DNA from: Mesorhizobium sp. SARCC-RB16n | GTDB taxonomy: Bacteria; Pseudomonadota; Alphaproteobacteria; Rhizobiales; Rhizobiaceae | DNA: 64,000 bases | NCBI RefSeq assembly: GCF_008520305.1 | Contig: NZ_ML703254.1 | Span: 1 to 64,000, forward strand | Reading direction: 5' to 3' | Shown: positions 44,302 to 52,761 of the stretch, piece after piece | How positions within the stretch are numbered: position 1 is the first letter of the stretch | How the letters are laid out: each line of letters opens with the position of its first letter | Notes under the pieces: model-generated | Seen by the model: the letters and a program-made list of their open reading frames with translations, nothing else | What the model was told of the DNA's origin: nothing | Database searches by the model: none | Program-made: the position numbers and the translations under genes

Positions 44302-45145
44302 CGCTGACCTAGTTCTTTCTGAACGTGCCGTTCGAGGAAAAGGCCATATCGTCAACAGTGCGGCTGCATTTCTGGCAGCGCTGGCGATCGGGCTGATCCT
44401 GTTCTTCCTTCTGCTGCCGACGCTCATCGTCATCCCGATGTCCATCGGCACCTCACCCTACATTGAGTTCCCGCCACGGGGGCTCACCTTCAAGTGGTAC
44501 GAGGCGTATTTCAGCGATCCGGACTGGATGGCGGCGACCTGGTTCAGCGTTCGCATTGCGGTTGCGACAACAATGTCGGCCACGGTCATCGGAACGCTTG
44601 CTGCCGTCGCTTTGGTTCGGGGCCGGCTGCCTGGCAAGGAGTTCCTGCAGGCGTTCACCCTGGCTCCCCTGATCGTTCCCCACATCGTCATAGCCGTGGC
44701 GCTCTATCTAGTCTTCGCCCCGCTTGGTCTGACCGGCAGTTTCTACGGGTTCGTCATTGCCCATTCGATGCTCGCGGTGCCCTATGTGGTGATCACGGTC
44801 AGCGCTGCCCTCCAGCGCTTTGACCAGAACCTCGAGCTCGCGGCGCTCAATTGCGGCGCCACGCGACTGCAGGCGTTCCTTCATGTCGTGCTGCCGAATA
44901 TACGGCCCGGCGTCGCCGCGGGTGCCGTCTTCGCCTTCCTCGCCTCTTTCGATGAGGCAACTGTCGCCTTTTTCATTTCGGGGATCGAGGGCAAGACCAT
45001 CACGCGCAAGATGTTCGAAGACATCGATTTCAATCTGACGCCGGTCATCGCGGCGGTTTCGACCGTTCTCACCCTGGTCTCGCTCGTCCTCATGAGCTCG
45101 ATCGAGATCGCGCGACAGCGCAGCGGGAACGGCCGCCTCGGCTGA
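44294..45145 (+). CDS. ABC transporter permease 2, PotC-like
   Basis: The 283-residue permease has six predicted helices and the docking loop ELAALNCGATRLQAFLHVVL with PNIRPGV. The start appears to be TTG at 44294 (AAGGGG eight bases upstream), overlapping the previous stop by eight bases; the open frame further upstream reads permease 1 in the wrong frame. With the three preceding genes it completes a polyamine/spermidine-type importer. Confidence 0.92.
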   Translation: MANADLVLSERAVRGKGHIVNSAAAFLAALAIGLILFFLLLPTLIVIPMSIGTSPYIEFPPRGLTFKWYEAYFSDPDWMAATWFSVRIAVATTMSATVIGTLAAVALVRGRLPGKEFLQAFTLAPLIVPHIVIAVALYLVFAPLGLTGSFYGFVIAHSMLAVPYVVITVSAALQRFDQNLELAALNCGATRLQAFLHVVLPNIRPGVAAGAVFAFLASFDEATVAFFISGIEGKTITRKMFEDIDFNLTPVIAAVSTVLTLVSLVLMSSIEIARQRSGNGRLG

Positions 45146-45206
45146 AGCACCTGGGCGTCAATTGCGCCGTCGCGCCCGAAGTGTGAGACAAATTGGAGCG
45201 AGAACT

Positions 45207-46766
45207 ATGCCCGAACCGAAACATCGCCCCAGGAAACAATTCGCCCGTCCACGTATCCTAGTCGGGCGCTTCTTTCATGAATCGCACAGTTTTAGCCCGC
45301 AGATTACTTCGAGCGACCGTTTCGAAATCAGGCAGGGCGAAGGGCTGATTGCACACGCAAGGCTGTCCGGGACCACCCTTGGCGGCATCGTCAATCGGAC
45401 CGAGGAACTTGGTTACGAGGCGGTCCCCACGGTTTCGGCCGTTGCTCCACCCGGCGGTCTCGTGGATCACGACTTTTATGTTCAGATTCGCGACAGGCTG
45501 ATCGCTCTGGCACGCCAGGAGAAATACGACGCCATCGCGCTTGAATTGCATGGCGCCATGGCAACGGCCGAACTTCCCGACGCGGAAGGGGATCTTCTTA
45601 CGCGATTGCGCGAGGCGGTTGGATCGCATGTTCCGATTGGTATCGGCCTCGATCTGCACGCCCACGTCACGCATTCCATGCTGCGGTCGGTCGACATCTG
45701 CATTGCATGCAAGGAGAACCCGCATTCCGACGTGGTTTCCTGTGGCGAGCGCGTTGTCGACTGCGTGGCAGCCGTTCTCGATGGTGAGCTTGAGCCGGTT
45801 CTCACCATGGCCAAGGTACCCATGATCCTGCCGGGTGCTGCTGAAACCGGTGCCGGCCCGCTTGCCGAGCTTCATGCGCGTGCGCGGGCCCTTGCCAAGG
45901 GGCATCCGCAGATCCGGGACATCTCCCTGTTCAATGTCTATCCTCATGCCGACGACGCCGATATTGGCCAGGCAGTGGTCGTGCTGACGGATGGTCCGAG
46001 TAGGCTGGCGCATGCGGTTGCGACGGAACTCGCCCAGCTCTTTTGGTCCTGGCGCAAGCACTTTCGGGACGATCTTCTTACGATCGATGGTGCCCTTGAT
46101 CTCGTTGCGCGAGATGCCAGCCGGCGCCCATACATTCTCGCCGACATGGGCGATCGGGTTCTGGCCGGAGCGCCTGGCGACAGCATTGCTATCATTGAAC
46201 GCGCGCTGGCTCGGGGCGATCGCCTGCGCGGTGCCATACCTCTGACTGATCCTGAGAGTGTCGAGACCGCCACAACGGCCAGGCCCGGCGCGCATGTCAC
46301 GCTCGACATTGGCGGCCGCATGACACCGGGGTTCGCGCCTCTCACGGTTTCCGGCTTTGTCGCAGACGTAGGTGACGGCCGCTTCGTGATAACGGGCCCG
46401 TTCGGTGCCGGCGAAGAGTCGTCACTCGGGCGTACCGCGGTGCTCGTTGTCGATGACCGGCTAAGCATCCTTCTGACAAGCAAGCCGGGCCTCACACACG
46501 ACCCGGCAGCCTTTGTAAGCCAGGGCATCGATGTCGCTGCCCAGGATTTCGTCGTCGTGAAATCCGGCTATCACTTCAAGCTGAATTTCGCCAAGATCGG
46601 CACGCCGCTGAGCGTCGCAACGCCGGGAATTGGCTACTACACCCCAAGGCTACTGCAGCGCAAGAAGGCCAGATTCTGGCCCGAGCACGAAATCTCCGAA
46701 CCTCAGATCAGGTCCGTTGTATATGGCAAATCCGTGAGGGTGGCGACAGCACTGAGCGACCATTAA
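45207..46766 (+). CDS. M81 family metallopeptidase (MlrC-like)
   Basis: The 519-residue protein has the two domains of microcystinase C-type proteins. The N-terminal DUF1485 half contains ILVGRFFHESHSFSP, IALELHGAMATAELPDAEGD and IGIGLDLHAHVT, with likely metal-binding His and Asp. The C-terminal half has ILADMGDRVLAGAPGDS and ends YTPRLLQRKKARFWP. Known MlrC cleaves the linear tetrapeptide of microcystin; most homologues sit beside ABC transporters and amidohydrolases and act on unknown small amides. It ends the transporter operon. GGAG precedes the ATG at 45207. Confidence 0.88.
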   Translation: MPEPKHRPRKQFARPRILVGRFFHESHSFSPQITSSDRFEIRQGEGLIAHARLSGTTLGGIVNRTEELGYEAVPTVSAVAPPGGLVDHDFYVQIRDRLIALARQEKYDAIALELHGAMATAELPDAEGDLLTRLREAVGSHVPIGIGLDLHAHVTHSMLRSVDICIACKENPHSDVVSCGERVVDCVAAVLDGELEPVLTMAKVPMILPGAAETGAGPLAELHARARALAKGHPQIRDISLFNVYPHADDADIGQAVVVLTDGPSRLAHAVATELAQLFWSWRKHFRDDLLTIDGALDLVARDASRRPYILADMGDRVLAGAPGDSIAIIERALARGDRLRGAIPLTDPESVETATTARPGAHVTLDIGGRMTPGFAPLTVSGFVADVGDGRFVITGPFGAGEESSLGRTAVLVVDDRLSILLTSKPGLTHDPAAFVSQGIDVAAQDFVVVKSGYHFKLNFAKIGTPLSVATPGIGYYTPRLLQRKKARFWPEHEISEPQIRSVVYGKSVRVATALSDH

Positions 46767-46780
46767 AAGCATCCCGGGCG

Positions 46781-47692
46781 TCAACCGCCGGCGGCTTCCT
46801 TCAGCCGTGTCAGGTGGGCTTGGCAGATCTCTTTCACGAGCCTGTGCAGTTCGTCAGTGCGCCCCCCGAGCCAGACAAGCGCTTCCTCACTGATCGCGTA
46901 ATGCTTGGAGTAGCGGGCTTTGACATAGGCTTCGTTGAGCGTGTTGAACCACGCGCGGTAGCGCTGCTGGTCGCGCGGCCATGCTTCGGCGAGCCGCCGG
47001 TCTTGCTCCTCTGCAAGCGCCCGGAGGAATGTGAGTTTGTGAGATGGCGGACTGTAATTTGTGAACACTAAGAGAAGCGCTGCATAGGTGTTCTCAATTG
47101 CCTGATGTAGCTGAAAAGACGCGTTCTTCAGCCGTCCTTTCTCCAGCGCAAACCTAAAGGCGTCAAGAAAGTCTCGTGCGCCCGGTATGCGATCATCAAA
47201 ATGCTCTTCGGCAAACTTATAGGCAGCCGCAGGCGTAATCGCCTTCGGCTCGGCGAGCGGCTCTTCGTCGAGCTCGTAGAGCACGATGCCGTCGCGGCGA
47301 ATGTCGGTGAAGAAATACTGTCCCTCGCGCAGCGCCGTGTTCACCTCTCGCCGTGAATGTGTGATGAAGCTGGTCGGCGTCTTGATGCCCCTGTCGCGTA
47401 TGAGCCGGTCCTTTGCCTTGTACCAGTACGCGAAGTCCGCGAGCTTGCGGTTGTTGACGACGATCAGCAGGTCGTAGTCCGATCGGTAGCCTTTCATCGT
47501 GTGCGGCTCGTCGACCCAATCGCCGCGCGCATAGGAGCCGAACAGGATGATCTTCAGGATACGGCCCTTTTTCTTGAACTCGGCCGTGCCGTTGTCCAGC
47601 GCATCGTCGAACTCCTCGTGCAGGATATCGACAATCCGGCCGAGCTCGCCCTGCTTGTGCTCAGGCAGATGATCGATGCTGGTCTTCATCAT
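46781..47692 (-). CDS. nucleotidyltransferase fused to a HEPN domain
   Basis: The 303-residue protein begins MMKTSIDHLPEHKQGELGRI. Its MNT-type nucleotidyltransferase domain has IILFGSYARGDW and the acidic YRSDYDLLIVV. A HEPN domain follows (about 165-300; FAEEHFDDRIPGARDFLDAF, then LHQAIENTYAALLLVF and KARYSKHYAI). Separate MNT and HEPN proteins form antitoxin-toxin pairs in which the former AMPylates the latter; here both are in one chain. The preferred start is ATG-ATG at 47692; the frame is open to 47749. Confidence 0.82.
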   Translation of the reverse strand: MMKTSIDHLPEHKQGELGRIVDILHEEFDDALDNGTAEFKKKGRILKIILFGSYARGDWVDEPHTMKGYRSDYDLLIVVNNRKLADFAYWYKAKDRLIRDRGIKTPTSFITHSRREVNTALREGQYFFTDIRRDGIVLYELDEEPLAEPKAITPAAAYKFAEEHFDDRIPGARDFLDAFRFALEKGRLKNASFQLHQAIENTYAALLLVFTNYSPPSHKLTFLRALAEEQDRRLAEAWPRDQQRYRAWFNTLNEAYVKARYSKHYAISEEALVWLGGRTDELHRLVKEICQAHLTRLKEAAGG

Positions 47693-47903
47693 TGCGGGGT
47701 GTTGCGATCCGGATCGAGAGAAAGAGGACGGCTCTAACGCTTCTGTCATCGCCGCCGGTTAAGGAAAGTTCGCCAATGAAGGGAATGCCTCTCTCATCGA
47801 TCAGCGACGATGCCTTATTGGGTTGTGCTGCGCAACCTTCGCGGTTGGAATAGTGGGCCATATCTGGCGCGTGTTTCAGGATCTCTTTCACGAGGCGTTC
47901 CAA
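47661..47903 (-). CDS. possible small ORF upstream of the MNT-HEPN gene
   Basis: An 80-codon frame reads MERLVKEILKHAPDMAHYSN and QPNKASSLIDERGIPFIGEL, which looks protein-like. It then overlaps the next gene in another frame with a poor tail. It could be a truncated remnant of a formerly longer gene. I recognise no family. Confidence 0.25.
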   Translation of the reverse strand: MERLVKEILKHAPDMAHYSNREGCAAQPNKASSLIDERGIPFIGELSLTGGDDRSVRAVLFLSIRIATPRNDEDQHRSSA

Positions 47904-47914
47904 TGGGATGACGA

Positions 47915-48130
47915 CTAGCCCAAGAGCCAGTCTCGAATTGGCAGGAGCAAGCTTTCGAGCATTTCATAGGCGCGCAGCAGGCAAGTCTCCACAGCACCCA
48001 GCTGATGTCCGAAATAAATCATGGGACCAATCACGATCAGAGCCCATAGCGCGAGTCCCACAGAACCGTCTGGGCGATCCGAACTCTCGTCAGGCGGTGG
48101 AAGTGGGTTGACGTGCCAATGCTGCTTCAT
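47915..48130 (-). CDS. small membrane protein downstream of the relaxase
   Basis: The 71-residue product starts MKQHWHVNPLPPPDESSDRP and has one clear membrane helix (VGLALWALIVIGPMIYFGHQ) followed by an amphipathic tail. It begins ten bases after the relaxase stop on the same strand, so it belongs to the relaxase transcript. Small membrane proteins in this place can act in surface or entry exclusion, but no family is recognised. Confidence 0.55.
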   Translation of the reverse strand: MKQHWHVNPLPPPDESSDRPDGSVGLALWALIVIGPMIYFGHQLGAVETCLLRAYEMLESLLLPIRDWLLG

Positions 48131-48140
48131 TGTTTAAGAC

Positions 48141-50969
48141 CTAGCGTTCCCGGTCTTCAAGCGTGCGATGATGGCGTTCTTCGACTTCGCGCTCCAATTC
48201 GCGTAGCCGCGGAACTTGCTGCTGCGGTGGATCCGCCCTGTGGTCCTGGGTCATCCGCGCGGTACGATCGCCCGACTCGGACGGTCGGGTTGCCTCGCGT
48301 ACATTCTCGTGAGGTCCTCGTTCAGCTTCTGCGCGACGCCGGCTTTCCAAGTGGATTTCGTTGTTGAGGTCGTGTCTGATCGTTGCCCTGCTACGGATAT
48401 AGCCGTTGCCGTCGAGAGCGGCCCGGGCCGCTTCCCGCAGCAGATCCGCATGTCTGATTTCGGCCTCCCTCAGCCCCGCAATCCGAGCGACACCCTCGGC
48501 TTCGCCTTCCACACGACCAGACCTCACCGTCGAACGAATGTCCCGCGCTTCAAGCTCATAATAACGATGGACATCTCTCTTTGCGGCGTCGATCTGGGCG
48601 AACAACGCGTCGCCGGCGCGAACCGCCTGCGCGTCATGTTGCCTCGCGGGGAGGTTCCGTGTGGGATCGTACATATCGAACGCCCGACGGGAAGCTTGGA
48701 CCTGAGCCTCGTCGTTCATTACCTGAAGCAGGTTTTGCTCTCCCTTTGATCGCTCGTAGAGATAGGTGTTCCCGTCAAGGGCTTCCCGGGCGTATCGGTG
48801 GAGCAAGGTGTCATATCGATTTGACGCCGCAAAATACTCAGCGTGAACGGCTGCACGTTCATCATCGGATATGTCAGCGCGGAAATACTCGGACGAGTAT
48901 CTGTCGGTCGCGCGATCAAGCGAGTGGAAAGCAGCATCGTACTCCGCCAGCATCTCGTCTCCTTCACGCACCGCACTCTCGCCATGGCGAGCGACTGCAT
49001 CATCGAACGGGCTGTCCCGAGACGTGCTTGGCTGCCCATCGTTGTGCTGCTGATCCCGATCGGTGCTCGGTCTTCCTTCGATCCGTTTCTCGCCATCGTC
49101 GCGCTCGGTCGGCTGAAATCCACCCACCTCCTGAAGATGCTGCTCGTCCCAGGTGGAAGTCTGTTTGCCATTGTCATCGCGATCAGCCTCGACAGGCTTA
49201 ATCCCACCCTGTCGTTCTGAAAGTTCGAGATATTCGCGGCGAATGTTCACCACCTCGCGCGCGGTCGCGGCGACCTCGTCGAATTCCTTGCGCTCGGCGG
49301 GCTCGATCGAAGCTTCGACAGCTGCCAGCACGGCTTCAACACGCTTTCCATAAGCCTCGAATTCTGGTCGCGTCATCGCGCGCATGGGAGTCTCTCCGGC
49401 TCCGATCACCTTATCAAGCTCTATCATATTGGCATTCAGATTTGTAGGGATGAGCGACTTATCAAATTTATTGATGTCGATTTGACTTTCTCGTAGTGCC
49501 GCCTGTAGCCGGCCGATCTGCTCGGCAGCGAACTCGGAAACGGCCTTGTCGGAATGCGAGCGCACGACCTCGCCCCAGGCCTGCGCCGCTTCGACGGCAT
49601 ACCCGACGCTGCGCTCCGATCGTGCCGCAGAGTGCCGGTTGGCGCGCTTGGCATCGTAACGGGCCTGTGCGGCGCGGCTTGTGCCTTCATGCTCGGTTCG
49701 CCCGACATAGCTCACCGCCCGCGCCTGATTGCGGCCATAGGCCGGCGGGCTGGCAAGATCGCGCCGGTCGGTGAGCTCCATGTCAATGCGATGCTCGCGC
49801 GCTTTCTCGGCCATCAAAGCACGCCATTGCCGAAACACCTGCGGGCTGGTCTGGATCCGCTCGCCTGTCTCAGAGCGAATGGTGACGATGGCATGGGCGT
49901 GGATGTGCGGCCGCCGACCGCCCTGCCCTGTCCCCTTCGGGTCATCGGCAGGATCGTGGAGCGCAAAAATATAGCGATGTCCACCAAACTGCTCGCCGAG
50001 AAAATCGCGCACCGCGCCTTGGAATGCTGTCGCATTCGTTCCGGCGCGCGCCGAGACGATGAGATGCATGACGTCCCTCCCCTTACGGCTGTGCAGTTCG
50101 CGCCGCCACTCCTTCTGAACCAGATCGCCCGCCTGATCGAACGTCTGGATCGCCCGGCCCGTCTCGTCCTGGACGTCGCCTTGCGCGCGCTCAACGAGCT
50201 CCCGTACCCGCGCCGTCGCGAACTCAACGCCGTTGCCATGACCGCGGAACCGGAAACGGGCTTCCACTTCACAGCCGACCTCGGAATTCTCAAACCTCTC
50301 CTGGGCAATGCCTGCTGCCTTGGCGTCAGCAGTCAGGCGCTCGCCGTTCCGGTCACGCAGCACGACTACCCCACGTGCCTCGATCTCGCCGGCATTCCCC
50401 TTCTCGACGGCATAAACAAAACGCCGGTCTCCAAAGCCCGCGCTCAGTATCTCGTGAACGAGTTCCTGCCTGCCACGGCCGACGGGCGGGTCGGCAATCG
50501 TAACCGCAAAGATGCCGACATCGCGGCTGGCGGCCCGGTTGTCGAATAGATGCTCCCAATCGCCGCGCTGTTCGGCGAGCGCCGCCTTTCCGGTGATGTG
50601 TTCGCCCCTCTCATTCTCTACCGGCAATTCCCCTCCGCGCGAGGCGTAGCTCATCATTGCAGCCGCCCGAACGCCGCCACCATAGGAGGCAAGCTTGACT
50701 ACAGCCGGCTGGCTTCCCCGCGCAAGCGCCGCGAATCGGACAGACATCGGCCGAGCAGTTCCGCCCCGGAAGGCGGCACCGCTTCCGCCGCCGGGCCTCC
50801 TGCCGCCGCGCTGTCGCCGACCAGCGCCCTCCGCCGGCAGATGCGCCGCCCCTCCCCTTCGCGGTCTGTCCCAGTCGATCCCCTCATGCTCGCCCATTTG
50901 CAACTCGTGCAGCAGTGTAGCGCGCCGGCGCTCCCAATCCCGTTCGAAGGCCCCGAGAAAAAACTCCAT
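48141..50969 (-). CDS. relaxase, MOBP (VirD2-like) type
   Basis: The 942-residue protein is the strand-transferase of conjugation. The relaxase core contains DVMHLIVSARAGTN (about 299), RYIFALHDP (about 332-340) and the metal-binding HxH motif RRPHIHAHAIVTI (about 352-364). Candidate catalytic tyrosines are in KLASYGGGV (95) and MMSYASRGGE (107). The long C-terminal half is charged and helical and probably includes the secretion signal. The start at 50969 overlaps the mobC stop (TGATG). It lies just left of the oriT candidate and is transcribed away from it. Confidence 0.88.
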   Translation of the reverse strand: MEFFLGAFERDWERRRATLLHELQMGEHEGIDWDRPRRGGAAHLPAEGAGRRQRGGRRPGGGSGAAFRGGTARPMSVRFAALARGSQPAVVKLASYGGGVRAAAMMSYASRGGELPVENERGEHITGKAALAEQRGDWEHLFDNRAASRDVGIFAVTIADPPVGRGRQELVHEILSAGFGDRRFVYAVEKGNAGEIEARGVVVLRDRNGERLTADAKAAGIAQERFENSEVGCEVEARFRFRGHGNGVEFATARVRELVERAQGDVQDETGRAIQTFDQAGDLVQKEWRRELHSRKGRDVMHLIVSARAGTNATAFQGAVRDFLGEQFGGHRYIFALHDPADDPKGTGQGGRRPHIHAHAIVTIRSETGERIQTSPQVFRQWRALMAEKAREHRIDMELTDRRDLASPPAYGRNQARAVSYVGRTEHEGTSRAAQARYDAKRANRHSAARSERSVGYAVEAAQAWGEVVRSHSDKAVSEFAAEQIGRLQAALRESQIDINKFDKSLIPTNLNANMIELDKVIGAGETPMRAMTRPEFEAYGKRVEAVLAAVEASIEPAERKEFDEVAATAREVVNIRREYLELSERQGGIKPVEADRDDNGKQTSTWDEQHLQEVGGFQPTERDDGEKRIEGRPSTDRDQQHNDGQPSTSRDSPFDDAVARHGESAVREGDEMLAEYDAAFHSLDRATDRYSSEYFRADISDDERAAVHAEYFAASNRYDTLLHRYAREALDGNTYLYERSKGEQNLLQVMNDEAQVQASRRAFDMYDPTRNLPARQHDAQAVRAGDALFAQIDAAKRDVHRYYELEARDIRSTVRSGRVEGEAEGVARIAGLREAEIRHADLLREAARAALDGNGYIRSRATIRHDLNNEIHLESRRRAEAERGPHENVREATRPSESGDRTARMTQDHRADPPQQQVPRLRELEREVEERHHRTLEDRER

Positions 50970-51366
50970 CAGGCCGCCTCGCCACGCCGGGCAGCACCGG
51001 CGCGCTTCGTCATGGACGCGAGTTCCGCGGCCACGGTGATGGCTATCGCACGGGCGTCGTCGATCGCTCCCGTGAGATCCGAACCCTCCGCCGCCCGACT
51101 TGCGTTGAGGGCACGGGCGATCTGGTTGAGATTGCCGCCGACGGCGCGCATGTCCTGGACTCGATGATCGCCCGGTCTTGCTTGCTCATAAACGGTCGGA
51201 CACCGGCGCCTTCCAACGAGAGTGATCGCATAAAGCTCGAAACCGAAAGTCCGGCCCGTTCCGCCGCGCCTTCTACAGCCGACATTTCATCGTCGGAAAA
51301 GCGGATGTGGGCGACCCTTTCCCGCCGGGCGGGCTTCCTGGGAGGCGATCCGTTCGACGGCGTCAT
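50969..51366 (-). pseudogene. mobC: MobC-like relaxosome protein, frameshifted
   Basis: The N-terminal frame (51366 leftward) gives RVAHIRFSDDEMSAVEGAAE, a ribbon-helix-helix-like part, and RPFMSKQDRAIIES. The expected MobC C-terminal motif DMRAVGGNLNQIARALN continues in a different frame to the stop at 50969. The break is near 51160 (GAGTCCAGG), consistent with loss of one G. MobC proteins assist strand opening at oriT. Either this is a true inactivation, a programmed shift or a sequence error. Confidence 0.75.
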
Positions 51367-51385
51367 CGATGATCCTTTTGGCTTT

Positions 51386-51500
51386 GCGGCCGCAGGCCGC
51401 GGATCGAGGGCTTGTCCCTCGATTGTCAGGAAAAATGTATCACATTTTACCGTATCCTGCCAACCAAAAAGACATCAGAATTACGTACTTTTTGGCAAAT
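51386..51500 (+). other. candidate origin of transfer (oriT) with nic site
   Basis: Between the divergent mobC and ParA genes, an AT-rich region carries the inverted repeat AAAATGT-ATC-ACATTTT (51432-51448). Four bases later comes TATCCTG (51453-51459) followed by C. ATCCTG|C is the nic consensus of MOBP systems (RP4, Ti, rhizobial plasmids), so the predicted nick is between 51459 and 51460 on the + strand. Further stem-loops are 51386-51400 (GCGGCC/GGCCGC), 51403-51423 (ATCGAGGG/CCCTCGAT) and 51464-51495 (CCAAAAAG/CTTTTTGG). Confidence 0.8.
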
Positions 51501-51630
51501 CGTCATTTTTCTATGGTCAATATGACCTCACATTTCTATATTCATCTGAGCCTTGAGTCACATGAATCCACATTCGTGCAAACGCGGACTCGTGTGTGAA
51601 TAGAAACACATTTTTATAGGAGGAGGCAGA

Positions 51631-52332
51631 ATGCCGACCGTGATCTCCGCGATCAATGGCAAGGGAGGCGCAGGCAAAACCACCGCTCTCATGAACATCG
51701 CCGGCGAGTATGCCCTTCGAGGTCGAGCCGTGGCGATGATCGACATGGATGCGCGAAGCAATCTGACCAAGTGGTGGAGCGACTGCCGGGAGAAGGAAGC
51801 CCAGGCTGAGCGCATCGATGTCGTTGGCCACAAGACGGCCAAGGCGGTCGGCACTTATCTGGATCGCGCAGGCGCCGGCTTCGACTACATTCTGATCGAC
51901 ACGCCGGGCGAGGACACGGCGATCGTCGATCCGGTGGTTGGATGGTCCGATCTTGTCATCTCGCCGGTCCAGGCATCGAAACGGGAGGTACTCGGCGCGA
52001 TCGACTGTTTTGAATCCGTCCTGCGCGTCAACGAGGCGCTCGGCCGCGGCTGCCGTCATGGTGTGCTGCGGACGCGGGTCTCGTTGACCGTGCGCCACAC
52101 CGAACTTTATCGGAAGATCCGGCCGATCATGGAGGACAAGGTCGGAACCTATCTCTTCCGGACCGAGGTGATGGAGCGCAACGTGTACAAGGATATCCAG
52201 AACGGCATCGGGACCTTGCAGATGCAGGAACTGACGGAAGCTATCGCGAAGGCACGTCGGGAGACGCAAGGCGTTGTGAAGGAGATCGACGAGCTTCTGG
52301 GCGCTGATGGAGAGAGGGGGGGCGGTCGGTGA
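51631..52332 (+). CDS. ParA-family ATPase, VirC1-like
   Basis: The 233-residue protein has a deviant Walker A (GKGGAGKTT, residues 10-18), a MIDMDARSN segment and YILIDTPGEDT. It resembles ParA/MinD proteins and, from its size and position beside oriT, VirC1, which binds near T-DNA borders and brings the relaxosome to the pole. The ribosome binding site AGGAGGAGG is strong. It is co-transcribed with a small downstream protein (GTGA overlap), as virC1 is with virC2. Confidence 0.88.
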   Translation: MPTVISAINGKGGAGKTTALMNIAGEYALRGRAVAMIDMDARSNLTKWWSDCREKEAQAERIDVVGHKTAKAVGTYLDRAGAGFDYILIDTPGEDTAIVDPVVGWSDLVISPVQASKREVLGAIDCFESVLRVNEALGRGCRHGVLRTRVSLTVRHTELYRKIRPIMEDKVGTYLFRTEVMERNVYKDIQNGIGTLQMQELTEAIAKARRETQGVVKEIDELLGADGERGGGR

Positions 52333-52670
52333 GCGGAAAAGAGCATCTATCGCTCGATGAGTTCGTGACCGCTCCCAAAAAGAAGGTCGCTGTCGACGTG
52401 CCGGACGCGCACGCGCCTGAGACAGATGCGAGGCTGCCGGCGCCTCCGGCCAACAAGGCGGATGCCGATATCAGTGTCCGTCAGGAGGCGAGAAAGGCGC
52501 TGCGGCGGGTGAAACGGGAGCGCGTGAAAGGGGAGAGCTTTTTCGTCAATGTGAGCCTTGATCGGCGGACCAAGCGCCGGCTGAAGCTGGCATCGTTCAA
52601 TGCGGAGACATCGATGCAGGCGATCATCGAGGCGGCGGTCGTCAAATATCTCGACGAGATTGGCGCTTGA
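52329..52670 (+). CDS. small ribbon-helix-helix-like partner of the ParA protein (VirC2-like)
   Basis: The 113-residue protein has a disordered, charged N-terminal half (KEHLSLDEFVTAPKKKVAVD) and a compact C terminus. That part reads FFVNVSLDRRTKRRLKLASF and SMQAIIEAAVVKYLDEIG, a likely ribbon-helix-helix DNA-binding unit. It starts with GTG overlapping the ParA stop. Position and architecture match VirC2 or a ParB-like centromere binder; no ParB nuclease domain is present. Confidence 0.7.
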   Translation: MSGKEHLSLDEFVTAPKKKVAVDVPDAHAPETDARLPAPPANKADADISVRQEARKALRRVKRERVKGESFFVNVSLDRRTKRRLKLASFNAETSMQAIIEAAVVKYLDEIGA

Positions 52671-52761
52671 TAGGCCGATCGGGTTCCAGGTTCCAGGCTC
52701 CCGGCTCGCTGTCCAAGGACATTTGATCGGAGGGCCTGTTTGCTGCTAGGCTGATGTCAAA

